A stretch of DNA of 64,000 bases. Origin: an uncultured Anaerolineae bacterium. GTDB taxonomy: Bacteria; Chloroflexota; Anaerolineae; Anaerolineales; Villigracilaceae. Numbering within the stretch: position 1 is the first letter of the stretch; every line of letters begins with the position of its first letter. The translations under genes and the position numbers were made by a program. Shown in pieces: positions 8,801-17,173 of the stretch. The notes under the pieces were generated by a model, which was given only the letters and a program-made list of their open reading frames with translations, was not told the origin of the DNA and searched no databases. The stretch covers positions 62,001 to 126,000 of the forward strand of contig CAKZJX010000007.1 in the NCBI GenBank assembly GCA_937120535.1. Direction: 5' to 3'.

Positions 8801-11436
8801 ACTTCTGGGAAGAAAGGCTCTGCGGCAGACACTGCAGTATTCACGTTAATAACAGCGTAAACTGTGCCAGTGTATGTAGAGTTAGCAGATGCTACAATCT
8901 TCTGGGAGTCAATTGATGTAACTGTCGTGCCCGCAGCAAATCCATTGCAATGAACCCGTGACAATGGAGCAATGACGTTTGAATAATCGTGCTCCAAGAG
9001 GATGTTAGGTGAACCGCTTGTAACTCGGCCACGTAGGATGAAGAATCCATCGCGTGGGGTTTGACGGAAGTCCAAATAGTCTGATAGGATGTAGGTTTTC
9101 TCTTTTGTTGAGAATGTTGGGATACGACCGATATGAGTTGTGTCGTTTTCATCAACAGGATTATCCCTCAATGATGTATATGAGTCAACCGTGAACACTT
9201 CACCTGGGCTGTGTAGGAAATAATCATACACCACAAGCAATTGACCTGATGGAACAGCGAAGCCCGATTTTGCCTTCAATAGGGTGTTCTGATAGAAGTC
9301 AAGAGTGTCGTTGTTCACCAACTCAAAATATTGACCAATGTCCGTGTCTGAGGTTGTTGCGGGTGTTGAAAGGTTAGCTGAGACATAGACATGTTTCAGC
9401 TTGTAGACGTCCTTGTGTGCCAATGCAATATGACGTGCTGATGGGACAGCGATTGCGGTGCTACCTTCAGCCAAAGTCTTTGTCTTAACAGAAATAGTCT
9501 TGTTCAATGTCGCGCTTACAGAGAAGATCGCGTTTGGATAAGAGACGTTGTTGATGACAAGACGCTTACCTTCGTTCTCAATATTTACGATGTTTGAGAA
9601 GTAGGCGTTGTCAATTGCTGTATGTGCTGCAACGGGTTGGCCCGTGAAAACACCGTTTCCTAGGTAATCATAAACGCCGTAGCCTGAAGCGTTTGTGGTG
9701 ATTGTCACGTTGAAGGCAACGTCTGTTGACAATTCAAGGTTACCCGAAGCATCCCTTGTTGTTTTGATGTTAGAGATGCTCAAAGGAATCAAATCACCTG
9801 CGCCGCCAGGGAAGGTTTCCTTGAATTCAATTTTTGCCACATAACCTGAAGCTGCACCCTTCACAACCTGGGTTGCGGTGTTGAACACAGGGGCTGATGA
9901 TGCTTTCTTGACGTAGAGAATCTTGTTTGCGCCATCCCACGCATAAGGCGCATATCCTGCATGAGATGTTAGTGGCATGCCATCAGTAACGTTGAAGTTT
10001 GACACCACGTTGTCTAGAGTCACCTTCTGCAAAACGGGACCGTTCTTTAGATCATTTAGCTTCCAACCACCTAAATGCTGCCAACCGTATGTCGAGCTTT
10101 GTGATAGGAAGAATGAACCGAATAGCTTGAAGATCGTCCGACCCGAGATGTTGATTGCTTCCATGTGCTTTGGAATGCAATAGCCTATGATAGGTGCAGT
10201 GTTTTCTTGACCCGTCGTTAGCCAAAGGATTGGGTGACGAGAAATGTCGATGAATTCGTTACCAGGAGCAAGGTAGATGCATTCTCCGTTTTCGTTGACC
10301 TGAATAACATTGTTTGAGAACTTGATAGCGTCTGGGGTGCGGGCCTTGTCTACTTCAAGGTAAAGGCTTGAATGGTTCTCTACTTCAAATCCCTTGATAT
10401 ACGCCTTGCCTTCACTGATTTCAATAGCCATTAGGTTGTCATCGCCGCCATCCGCTGCGCTACGGAAACCTGTTGGGTTACGGTCATCTTTCAAATGGTC
10501 GATAACCTTGATGTCTAAGCCGAATACGGCGTAGTCGCCTGATTCATCGTAAGTGCGACGAGCAAGGGTTTCTTCTAGAACGTTGTATTGGGAGTTTGTC
10601 TTTGAAACCTTCAACCAGTTGTTCTCAATACGAACCAGCTCTAGGAAGTCTGTATCTTCATCGTCCAGAGCAAGGGTTGAAAGCTCAAGGTGAATTGACA
10701 TACGGTCAGCACCGGGAGCACCTTCATTAGGGGCACCCGTTGCATTGTCAAACAATGAAGGATCATCGTAAGCAGTAACAATCTCTTTCTTGACAATGAA
10801 ACCCGCCTTGGCATTTAGGTTAGTATAGTTCCAACCAATCAAAGTAGATTGGGTTTCAGTGTGGACGAAATACCCATCCACATAGAACACACCCGATTCA
10901 ACAGTCAAAAATGTTGCACGACCTGTACTAGGTTCTCCACCTGGTCCTTGAGCAGCAACGGCAATTGAAATTGTAGGTTCGCCTTCAACAGCGATGGTTA
11001 GGTCTGATGAAAACACTGTAACGTTTACCACCTCACCGGCAACGGTCTTTGTGGCTGAATTGGTATATGAAATGATGGCAAGAATTTGACTACCCAGTGC
11101 CTGTGTCATCAAAACAGTGGCTTCTAGGTTGGTAGCACCAACTGTCTGAAGAAGTTTCTTGCCTACCAATTTTGTAAGCAATTCGGGGTCGTTATCCAAG
11201 TTGTTCAAGATGACGTAGGATGCATTGCGGTTCAATTTTGATTGACCAGGGATAACCATTGAACCATTCTTGAACATATGAGAACCCAAGCGAGCAATTT
11301 GCTGTTGGAGAATCTCTTGCATTTGGTTCATTTCTCTTGCCTGAACCGACACGCCAGGCTTGAAAAGGATTTTATGGAAACCCTTTTCCTTAGAGTAGTC
11401 ATCGAAATATGGCTTTGCTGAAAAATCTACTGCCAT
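5866..11436 (-). CDS. Giant baseplate/tail protein (DUF4815-like N-terminus)
   Basis: A 1856-residue virion protein. Its N-terminus (PYFDDYSKEKGFHKILFKPG, then VQAREMNQMQEIL) resembles the DUF4815 proteins found in T4-like cyanophages and other myoviruses. The rest is beta-rich, with a Thr/Asn/Val-rich low-complexity stretch near residues 1130-1340 (TTTTTSSVTTST and repeated RVTTVN units). It is immediately downstream of the gp8-like wedge gene, so a baseplate wedge or short-fibre role analogous to gp7 or gp10 is likely. The exact T4 counterpart cannot be assigned from sequence alone. Confidence 0.7.
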   Translation of the reverse strand: MAVDFSAKPYFDDYSKEKGFHKILFKPGVSVQAREMNQMQEILQQQIARLGSHMFKNGSMVIPGQSKLNRNASYVILNNLDNDPELLTKLVGKKLLQTVGATNLEATVLMTQALGSQILAIISYTNSATKTVAGEVVNVTVFSSDLTIAVEGEPTISIAVAAQGPGGEPSTGRATFLTVESGVFYVDGYFVHTETQSTLIGWNYTNLNAKAGFIVKKEIVTAYDDPSLFDNATGAPNEGAPGADRMSIHLELSTLALDDEDTDFLELVRIENNWLKVSKTNSQYNVLEETLARRTYDESGDYAVFGLDIKVIDHLKDDRNPTGFRSAADGGDDNLMAIEISEGKAYIKGFEVENHSSLYLEVDKARTPDAIKFSNNVIQVNENGECIYLAPGNEFIDISRHPILWLTTGQENTAPIIGYCIPKHMEAINISGRTIFKLFGSFFLSQSSTYGWQHLGGWKLNDLKNGPVLQKVTLDNVVSNFNVTDGMPLTSHAGYAPYAWDGANKILYVKKASSAPVFNTATQVVKGAASGYVAKIEFKETFPGGAGDLIPLSISNIKTTRDASGNLELSTDVAFNVTITTNASGYGVYDYLGNGVFTGQPVAAHTAIDNAYFSNIVNIENEGKRLVINNVSYPNAIFSVSATLNKTISVKTKTLAEGSTAIAVPSARHIALAHKDVYKLKHVYVSANLSTPATTSDTDIGQYFELVNNDTLDFYQNTLLKAKSGFAVPSGQLLVVYDYFLHSPGEVFTVDSYTSLRDNPVDENDTTHIGRIPTFSTKEKTYILSDYLDFRQTPRDGFFILRGRVTSGSPNILLEHDYSNVIAPLSRVHCNGFAAGTTVTSIDSQKIVASANSTYTGTVYAVINVNTAVSAAEPFFPEVRNVWAPQSGQAIIYDAAYFVDRWDRIVYYKNGEIRYIYGVPGVTRYPETPVDAMSLATLIVPAYTRQAAFVKYKKDDNRRYTMRDIGKLERRIENLEYYTTLTLKELETKEMKITDANGLDRFKSGFFVSDFQDFGVFSPFDGGFQATLVPEQNKVIPLEYSDNINLVLNQTRSSNFVIKGDKVFLPYTEVVEIQQPFATATETINPYLIIKWNPSMNLTPSNDTWIETEWAPSVTNITNLSRTIVNESTVVNNTINVVNSSRSVSGFFGWSAPAPETVIVGQSTRDVGSDTTTTTSSVTTSTEARSTRLIGTSVIPFMRSRTVRFEVKASKPNTRYWASFDAVDVNEFCRPVNPVTQVAGAWGDPLVSDPMGRLMGDFQIPPGRFSTGSKTFAIADTNVLQFPDAAVECEASATYTANGTLRTMQEVIDITNTTVNTINRVTTVNRVTTVNRQTTTFTNLGFQPVFDGGGGDDPLAQSFFTGNVPAAGMFITKVELFFWKKDPVAPVFLELREMYNGYPVNERIPGSLVGLSPDQVNVSDDSTAATAFVFDKPIWIPAGKEFCFVVFGKSSRYHVWISRLGEKVVNEDRVVGEQPSLGSLFKSQNASTWTPFQLEDIKFRIYRAKFNTSVSADWIFENDGRAARRRVQLSNFYTTSGSRFITVRHDNHGMEVNGIVKIQPENAVGSTSNSASPATAFNNIPMSEIYGNHVVKEVVDINHYKIEVTTPANKTGYFEDVGRYVYIDSNINYYMYRLLADEFVPPESNVRYFANLITGKDFDGGQTPKVQIKEQQVKNKDSNALQEVALVQTAENETSKSIQIKATITTANDYVAPVLSLSENSVVVASLALNKPSNDNENAANMADGKAASKIVTRTIRLKTAADSLRIFTTENKLEADDIEVYYRTAKNRDLETKTWTKIAPLNVAVSYDNETYTEHERRVDDIPEFDEFQIKIVLKGRNSVRRPSIKELRAIAVAS

Positions 11437-11470
11437 CGTATGTCCTTTTCTAATATCTAACCGTTGCTTT

Positions 11471-11478
11471 TATTTATT
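11471..11478 (-). promoter_or_regulatory. Late promoter box AATAAATA
   Basis: Minus-strand AATAAATA, about 35 bases upstream of the ATG at 11436 and a few bases before the stop of the gp8-like gene is read on the opposite side. Same class as the other late boxes. Confidence 0.6.
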
Positions 11479-11481
11479 GGC

Positions 11482-12753
11482 TCAGAAACTGAAAATTGGT
11501 CTTGCTTCCACATTGTCCGCAATCGACTTCGTTCTCGGATCGAAATATGCCTTGAATATCACGGACCCGCTAATCTTAAATGTCTCATTCGTCACTGTTG
11601 ATACAGTCCCCGTTGCTGAACTTGTCTCACCTGTCACTACTCCTGAAGGAACACCATCAAGGCCTGTTAGGTAAAGAGTATCTGCTTCAATGTAAGTGAT
11701 ATATCCGTATCCACCAGAGAACGTTACCCTTTCGCCTACTACAAATGATCCGCTTACACCCGTCAGCACAACTGTAGAAGTGTTTGCATATCTATAATCG
11801 GTTGCGAAAGAATTGTTCATCAATTGGGGGTCAGCAACCAACAGAAGTTTTCTAAAGGTCAAATCGCCTTTGATGAGACCACCTTCGTTGCCTTCAATTG
11901 TACAGGTTGCCATTACATGTGAAGCATAGAGCTCTTCGGCAGGATTGTAACCGTGGCCGAATACGGGAGATAGCACGGCTGTTGCAAATGCACCTGTTCC
12001 AGGAACTGCTTGGGGGTCGGTGATGATAACATTTGCCCAAGTGTAACCTCGGCCTTTATTAGTTACTGAAATCGAAGTGATTGCGCCTGTTGTTGGGTGA
12101 ATTGTGAGTGATGCTGTTGCGCCTGTTCCGTCGCCTACAATCGTAACGGTTGTTCCCACGCCATATTTAGAACCACCTTGGACAAGATCAATTCTGTCTA
12201 TTGTTCCGGGGACAGCCGCAACCTGTGAAGCATATTGATTTTCGTATCCGACCTCAGATGTGAAGATTTCCTTCACTGGAATCCAATCAGGTGTTAGGAA
12301 CTTCAATAGGTCGTCACCGTTAACTGAGAACATATAGCGCCAGACATAACCATCTGCTGTCTGAAAGGGAACGGTATTCACCAGGTTGGGTTCAACTGTA
12401 GAAACCGCACCGTTATTGTTTGAAATGCACTTGTAGACGTGATTGGAACTTGTCAAACAGTAGAAGTCTTTATTCGCAATGAGAGGGTCTCGGTCATTCC
12501 ATTGGGTGAAAACCTTTTCTTCCCAATTGACTCTACGAATCACCAAAGAGAAGTTTGACTCAAGAACCTTTTTAGCGAACACCGTCTCATTGAAGTCATT
12601 TACAAGGTTGTATGCTGACTCTTGAATACCCGTAGGCGCAAGATCAGGAGAACCCCAACTGAAGGTCCTACCTAGAAATGCATAAATGCGTCTGTCTAAG
12701 CAATACTGAAGAAAATTTCTTGCTGAGATAAGAGATAGTTTGTAATTTTTCAT
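11482..12753 (-). CDS. 8: Baseplate wedge protein (T4 gp8-like)
   Basis: A 423-residue wedge subunit candidate. Family-like features are FLGRTFSWGSPD near residue 27, an IRRVNWEEK segment, VYKCISNNNGA, DGYVWRYMFSV, and a C-terminus ending IFSF as T4 gp8 ends ILFTF. It is longer than T4 gp8 (334) because of a repetitive beta-rich insert around residues 190-260 (GGSKYGVGTTVTIVGDGTGA-like units). A late promoter box and tandem hairpins precede it. Assignment is moderately confident. Confidence 0.75.
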   Translation of the reverse strand: MKNYKLSLISARNFLQYCLDRRIYAFLGRTFSWGSPDLAPTGIQESAYNLVNDFNETVFAKKVLESNFSLVIRRVNWEEKVFTQWNDRDPLIANKDFYCLTSSNHVYKCISNNNGAVSTVEPNLVNTVPFQTADGYVWRYMFSVNGDDLLKFLTPDWIPVKEIFTSEVGYENQYASQVAAVPGTIDRIDLVQGGSKYGVGTTVTIVGDGTGATASLTIHPTTGAITSISVTNKGRGYTWANVIITDPQAVPGTGAFATAVLSPVFGHGYNPAEELYASHVMATCTIEGNEGGLIKGDLTFRKLLLVADPQLMNNSFATDYRYANTSTVVLTGVSGSFVVGERVTFSGGYGYITYIEADTLYLTGLDGVPSGVVTGETSSATGTVSTVTNETFKISGSVIFKAYFDPRTKSIADNVEARPIFSF

Positions 12754-12783
12754 CCTAATATCCAGAGATTCGTTCCATGTAGA

Positions 12784-12791
12784 TATTTATG
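12784..12791 (-). promoter_or_regulatory. Late promoter box CATAAATA
   Basis: Minus-strand CATAAATA, about 30 bases upstream of the gp8-like ATG at 12753 and immediately after two terminator-like hairpins, which would insulate this late unit from upstream transcripts. Confidence 0.65.
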
Positions 12792-12793
12792 AG

Positions 12794-12849
12794 GAAGGGG
12801 CCCAAGCCCCTTCGTTTGCATATGTAGTGAAAGGGGCCTAAGCCCCTTT
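12794..12849 (-). terminator. Tandem terminator-like hairpins
   Basis: Two near-identical 8-bp stems with 4-base loops, at 12794-12813 (GAAGGGGC stem) and 12830-12849 (AAAGGGGC stem). They follow the DsbA-like gene and precede the late promoter for gp8. The U tract is weak, so they may act as a bidirectional block or an RNA-stability element rather than classical terminators. Confidence 0.6.
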
Positions 12850-12857
12850 GTTTATTC

Positions 12858-13139
12858 TCATTCCTTGACGTTTAGCTCCACGACTGTTTCATAGAGCGTC
12901 TCGAAATTGTTTTGTTCATCAACCACATCCTTGAAGTTCTGGCGATGATATGTTCGAGCCATTCGATTCAGAAACTTCTTGGGAATTTCAAACTCTTCTG
13001 CCAGAGCTGCAATCTCGTCTTTGATGAGATCCTTCTCGGCCTCAATACGAGTCATTGACTCTGATACCGTTCGCATAACACGGCGAATCTTCTCACGATC
13101 TGCGGGGCTGGATGGGATAATAACTTGCTTGGTGCTCAT
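12858..13139 (-). CDS. DsbA-like dsDNA-binding late-transcription protein
   Basis: A 93-residue, helix-rich, charged protein. The block RIEAEKDLIKDEIAALAEEF followed by IPKKFLNRMARTYHRQNF and ending in a LYETVVEL helix resembles T4 DsbA, a small dsDNA-binding protein linked to late transcription. In T4 dsbA sits beside rnh and gene 33; here it is elsewhere, 20 bases from the folE gene. Two hairpins follow its stop codon. The call is from remembered family pattern and is moderate. Confidence 0.55.
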   Translation of the reverse strand: MSTKQVIIPSSPADREKIRRVMRTVSESMTRIEAEKDLIKDEIAALAEEFEIPKKFLNRMARTYHRQNFKDVVDEQNNFETLYETVVELNVKE

Positions 13140-13154
13140 AATGATTCCCCTTGA

Positions 13155-13835
13155 TTAGTTCATGCCGTTTGCAATCGCCATGAATTCAGCGCGCACCGTC
13201 GGATTGCTCTTGAAGGCACCGCTAATGTAACTAGTCACAGTTTCAGAGTTTTGATCCTCGACTCCACGACTAATGACACAATAGTGACGTGCTTTGATTG
13301 CAACTGCCACATCATCTGTTTCCAGAATGAATTTCAGAGTTTCCGCAATCTGTTGGGTCAGGCGTTCTTGAACCTGAGGACGGCGGCTGAAATATTCCAC
13401 AATACGGTTCATCTTCGATAGACCCAGAACCTTCTTGTCGGGAATGTATGCTACAGTTGCCAGACCGTCAATTTGCACAAGGTGATGCTCACAATCAGAC
13501 ATGACTCGGATGTTGCGTTCCACGACCATTTCATCATAGTGCATCTTGTTTTCGATTGTCGTACATTTCGGGAAGTTCTCTGGCTTGAGACCCCAAAACT
13601 TCTCGAGGACAAACATCTTAGCCACTCGCTTAGGAGTATCGACTAGACTGTCATCGGTCAAATCAAGACCGAGGAAAATCATAACATCTCGAATGAGAGG
13701 TTCGATGACTGAAATCTTGTCTTGTTCGGAAATTTGCAGTTTGTTTGTGGTAGGCGTATGAATACCCAATGAACGTAGATGATTCTCTACTGCTTGGCCC
13801 AGACTTGGGTCCGTCTTTGTTTTGTTAAATGCCAT
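13155..13835 (-). CDS. folE: GTP cyclohydrolase I
   Basis: Converts GTP to 7,8-dihydroneopterin triphosphate, the first step towards 7-deazaguanines (and folate). The 226-residue length is normal. The zinc-site motif SDCEHHL lies near residue 112, and the second Cys lies in ARHYCVISRGVED near residue 187; both are diagnostic. The N-terminal 40 residues are less conserved. With QueE close by and QueC plus a DpdA-like enzyme at 36-39 kb, it most likely feeds the DNA-modification pathway. No QueD gene is visible in the window, so that step may come from the host or from elsewhere in the genome. Confidence 0.93.
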   Translation of the reverse strand: MAFNKTKTDPSLGQAVENHLRSLGIHTPTTNKLQISEQDKISVIEPLIRDVMIFLGLDLTDDSLVDTPKRVAKMFVLEKFWGLKPENFPKCTTIENKMHYDEMVVERNIRVMSDCEHHLVQIDGLATVAYIPDKKVLGLSKMNRIVEYFSRRPQVQERLTQQIAETLKFILETDDVAVAIKARHYCVISRGVEDQNSETVTSYISGAFKSNPTVRAEFMAIANGMN

Positions 13836-13890
13836 TTGTTCCCTTTCCTTAAACGAGAAACATTATTGTAACACAATTTACACGGACATG

Positions 13891-14421
13891 CTAGTGAAAA
13901 AAATCTATGAGGTATTTAGCTTGGGCGATTGAATCGTCTAGCGCATTGTGGTGAACGCCTTCATCACGCTCAATGTCCACACCGAAAACATTACACACTG
14001 TCCGTCCATCATAGACATTGTAATATTTCCATGGCATCTTGCCAATCCCTAAAACCTTCATCATTGCTACCTGAGTGATAGGTACATCAAAATGAGGTCC
14101 CCTGGCCCATAGGGGTTCATTGCGCTTCTTGGACAGATACTCGAAGAACATATTGAGGGCTTCTGCTGCAGGTTTTGCGGTTTTCTGAATACCTCTCAAC
14201 GCCGCAGGGTTTTGCTCTCGCCATCATTGAAGTGTATCTTTGTCGTATGTCAAACCATGACGTAGAGAATCTTGTGCATCAATGGTCACATAGAATTCAT
14301 CATAGATCCGCTTTTGGTCGATGTTGAAACGGCACGCGCCAATGCTCAAAATAGCACACCCCGGCTCTTTGCCCAAGGTTTCAATGTCAAACATCACGCC
14401 ATTCAAATGACTAAAACTCAT
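13891..14421 (-). pseudogene. DnaQ-fold 3'-5' exonuclease interrupted by in-frame TGA
   Basis: Residues before the stop contain the DEDD signature MFDIETLG. Residues after it contain HNALDDSIAQAK, the closing HxxxD motif. The two halves are in the same frame, with a single TGA at 14224-14226 between TLQ and WREQNP. Related phage exonucleases usually have two adjacent Trp residues here, so TGA sits exactly where TGG is expected. Either the gene is inactivated by one substitution, or the stop is read through, or the downstream TTG at 14199 restarts translation. TGA is an ordinary stop elsewhere in the window (for example queE). Confidence 0.75.
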
Positions 14422-14427
14422 AGAAAA

Positions 14428-14904
14428 TCAATCCTCGACAACATCGTTCCAACTATACCCATTGAAAACAAGCTCACGCCCGTTGATTGAATCAATGACG
14501 TTCTCAAGGTAATAGTCGTCCCAAGGCTTGCCTGTTTGAATTGTAACGTGGGGTGAATAGAATTCCCGGGAGTGTTTCGCCCCTAGTTTCTTAAGCCTTT
14601 CATGTTCCGCCTGTAAATCGGCGCTTTCCAAGGTAATAACGAGAGAGTCTTCGTTCTTACCGTAGAGCTGGATGTCCTTCATTCTTGCTCTGAAGGTTTT
14701 TGTTTTCGGGTATGATTTTTCAGCGGGCGAGTCGTACTTGCTATACATCACAATGCAATGTAGATCATCATAATTGCATTCTGTTCCCAAGACATCAGCA
14801 ACTGCCGTGATGATGTCTTTGGAACGTTTGTTTGGCACAACGCTCACATAAAGTCCAGATTTTCCCGTCCAACCATTACGAATCAGCTTTTCTACAATCT
14901 GCAT
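14428..14904 (-). CDS. 2H-phosphoesterase, Acb1-like (candidate anti-CBASS)
   Basis: About 158 residues from the ATG at 14904, preceded by GAGG with good spacing; an ATG at 14922 overlapping the queE stop is the alternative. Two histidine motifs are visible, LHCIVMYS (His49) and SPHVTIQ near the C-terminus, the layout of 2H phosphoesterases. T4 gp57B (Acb1) belongs to this fold, has a similar length, and destroys cyclic nucleotide signals of CBASS defence. The first motif reads H-C-I where H-x-T/S is expected, so activity may be altered. RNA 2',3'-cyclic phosphodiesterase is the alternative. Confidence 0.6.
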   Translation of the reverse strand: MQIVEKLIRNGWTGKSGLYVSVVPNKRSKDIITAVADVLGTECNYDDLHCIVMYSKYDSPAEKSYPKTKTFRARMKDIQLYGKNEDSLVITLESADLQAEHERLKKLGAKHSREFYSPHVTIQTGKPWDDYYLENVIDSINGRELVFNGYSWNDVVED

Positions 14905-14918
14905 TGACTTTTCCTCAA

Positions 14919-15803
14919 TCATGAGCCGATAACATTCCCAAATACGTATGTATGGTTTCTAGTTGCGACCATATAGCCACGCTTCATTGCCTCATTCGAG
15001 ATTTTCGCAATGGTAGAACCTTCTTGTTGTTCCTTCGTTGCACCAACAGGCATTACCCAGATGTGCCAATCACTAGGAATTATGGGGATAATCTGCTTCA
15101 TATACATGTCTAACTCTTCCCAACATGCATCAGTGCCGTTCACCACAAACTTCAACCAACCCGAGGCTTCCTCAAAATAATCCTCCAAGAGCTTGACGTT
15201 CACTGCATTACGTTCGCCTGAAACGGAGAACAGCTTAGGCGACACGCTAAGATAGAGGTCTGCGGTTGTTGACATGCTATGGAAGTCTTTGAAAGGCTTT
15301 GTTCCATTCGTCTCGATTGTGATCTGAAGCGGAGACATGTCACGCTCCTTGAATTCATCACAAATCGCCTTCATCTGTTTTTGCCAGAGCATGGGTTCGC
15401 CACCTGTAAAACATAGCTGAACTTTTTGATTGGTTACGGGATGCCTCCAAAAGCCGTTTTTATTATCGGCCTTGAGACCAAGGTTTGCTTCACCCAAAGC
15501 GATCAGTTTGTCCACAAGCTCTCTGACGGACTTCTTGTGAACAAGAGAATCAAACCTCTTAGACCACGAGTATGACGAATCACACCCATGCTCGAAAACA
15601 GGCAGTTCTTCAAGGGTCTTGTACTTGCTGATATCAATTGTCTTGTACGGAAGAACGTAGGTTGATTCGTCCATAGGATTCTTCTGACCGAACCCGTTGC
15701 ATTCTAGGTTGCAGCCGAAGAACCGAACCCAGATTGTGGGCATGCCAGCGAAACCCGCTTCGCCTTGAAAAGATGTGAAGATTTCACTGTACTTGATATC
15801 CAT
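14919..15803 (-). CDS. queE: 7-carboxy-7-deazaguanine synthase (QueE)
   Basis: A radical SAM enzyme that makes 7-carboxy-7-deazaguanine from carboxytetrahydropterin. Diagnostic features are the N-terminal YSEIFTSFQGEAGFAG, the cluster Cys residues in FFGCNLECNGFG and again in GCDSSYSW, and TGGEPMLW. A roughly 40-residue insertion separates the second and third cluster cysteines, giving a 294-residue protein, longer than most bacterial QueE (about 220). It is translationally coupled to the Acb1-like gene by an overlapping ATG/TGA. It works with FolE upstream and QueC at 38 kb. Confidence 0.93.
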   Translation of the reverse strand: MDIKYSEIFTSFQGEAGFAGMPTIWVRFFGCNLECNGFGQKNPMDESTYVLPYKTIDISKYKTLEELPVFEHGCDSSYSWSKRFDSLVHKKSVRELVDKLIALGEANLGLKADNKNGFWRHPVTNQKVQLCFTGGEPMLWQKQMKAICDEFKERDMSPLQITIETNGTKPFKDFHSMSTTADLYLSVSPKLFSVSGERNAVNVKLLEDYFEEASGWLKFVVNGTDACWEELDMYMKQIIPIIPSDWHIWVMPVGATKEQQEGSTIAKISNEAMKRGYMVATRNHTYVFGNVIGS

Positions 15804-15836
15804 GAAAGACTCCTTGAAAACTGCATTATAGCAGAC

Positions 15837-16445
15837 TTAAGCCATCAATGCAAGGTCAAATTTTTCTTTGAGAATGTCAGAACAAATCTTGACGCGTTCC
15901 TCAAAATCTGTTACTTCTTTCGGCATGACGAAGTACTTATCTTTCGGCAAATACCTGTCTGCGACGTTCAGGAACACCTCGTTCAGAGACTCTTGGATGT
16001 CTAGAGAGCAGCTACCCGCATCATCTTCAAAAGGAATCCCTGGCTGAATGATAAAGGTGAAGTCGATAGAATCGAAATGTTGACGAATCATGCCAAGGTG
16101 TGACTCAAAGGCACGAAAGTCTTCTCGTCCTGCCTTGAAGTCACCCAAGAGGTTGCTAAGGAAGAACTCTGAGTAACAGTAGACGTCAAACGCTGAACGG
16201 TCAAAAACAGAGTATTGTTCGCCTCGCATAATCTGCTGGGTCACATGGTTGCAAATCACGTTTTGCTGAACAATGCGCCAATAAAACCCATCCTTGCCTC
16301 GGAGACTTTCTGCTTCCTTGACAGAGCGTTTCTTAAAGGTCTTCTCGACCCTAGTATAATACATGATGAGATCATGGTCTACTGCAATACGCTCTGCAAG
16401 AGTAGTCTTGCCTGTACGATGAGCGCCGCTGAAACAAATTTTCAT
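15837..16445 (-). CDS. P-loop kinase (AAA_28 / nucleoside-kinase-like)
   Basis: A 202-residue protein with a clear Walker A at the N-terminus (FSGAHRTGKTTL) and a second motif FDRSAFDVYCYSEF typical of NadR-like or deoxynucleoside-type kinases. No membrane segments. It lies between queE and the GC-rich cassette on the minus strand. Substrate cannot be deduced; a role in nucleotide or cofactor salvage is plausible. Start chosen at the ATG that directly opens the Walker A strand. Confidence 0.65.
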   Translation of the reverse strand: MKICFSGAHRTGKTTLAERIAVDHDLIMYYTRVEKTFKKRSVKEAESLRGKDGFYWRIVQQNVICNHVTQQIMRGEQYSVFDRSAFDVYCYSEFFLSNLLGDFKAGREDFRAFESHLGMIRQHFDSIDFTFIIQPGIPFEDDAGSCSLDIQESLNEVFLNVADRYLPKDKYFVMPKEVTDFEERVKICSDILKEKFDLALMA

Positions 16446-16478
16446 CGTTGTTTCTCCTTTATGCCACTTTCACCCAAG

Positions 16479-17173
16479 TCACTCACGAATAGCGGCCTCC
16501 TGCTGCTCCAGCCTCTTGAACTCGATCACCCATACCCAAGGGTTGGCGACCCAGCTTTCGGGGCCGTTGATCATCTCCCAGGCTTCTCGGAAGGCGTGCC
16601 AAGGTGCGTTGTGTCGCGTGTATCGCTCGGGCGCAAACCACCCAAACTCATCAAAAAACACGGCTTCACCGTCGCCGAAGGCGTGCCATTTGCCGTCCAC
16701 TCGCCGCACACCCTCCGCTACAGCGTCCGCCTCGCTGATGTCCTGCAACCGCTCCACACGCACGCCGGTCACTTCGAGGGTGATGCGCGACAGTCTGCGA
16801 GGCATGTGGATGCTTGGCGACCAGCGCCCACCACTCGGATCGTCTGCATCGGCCCGATACACCGTCTTGGCGGGTCGGCAAGGAATGCTGACGCTCGCCT
16901 CCCAGCAGTAGTCGGCTGGCTCGTGGATGAACGCCTCCCTCACCCACAGCCTGTCTCCGGGCCGCCCGTAGGGGGCAGCGGTCTCCAGGACTTCAGGTAA
17001 GGGCTTCCGCTTGATAGGTCGATGAACCGCTGGGCCCACAACCCGTCTCCATCATCGAACCAACCGATGCAGTCTGCTGAATAGCGCTTCACAACCCGCC
17101 TCGTTTGGGTCTTGGCGCCCGCCAGAATCACCCGGACCATCGGCGCGCTGAAGAGGATGGGACGCTCTTTCAT
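16479..17173 (-). pseudogene. Prophage-type gene [13 protein letters not shown] family, frameshifted
   Basis: The start at 17173 has a good AAGGAG ribosome site and opens with [13 protein letters not shown], then [10 protein letters not shown], a family widespread in proteobacterial prophages and sometimes annotated as ASCH-like or morphogenetic. The frame runs into a stop after [10 protein letters not shown]. The natural continuation, [14 protein letters not shown], is in the next frame and stays open to 16479. One missing C in the run near 16975 explains it. The region is visibly more GC-rich than the phage backbone, a sign of recent acquisition. Confidence 0.7.

Noticed and set aside
14224-14226. 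Genome-wide recoding of TGA to Trp
   Set aside because: TGA ends queE and other well-defined genes in the window, and no UCA-anticodon tRNA is visible.
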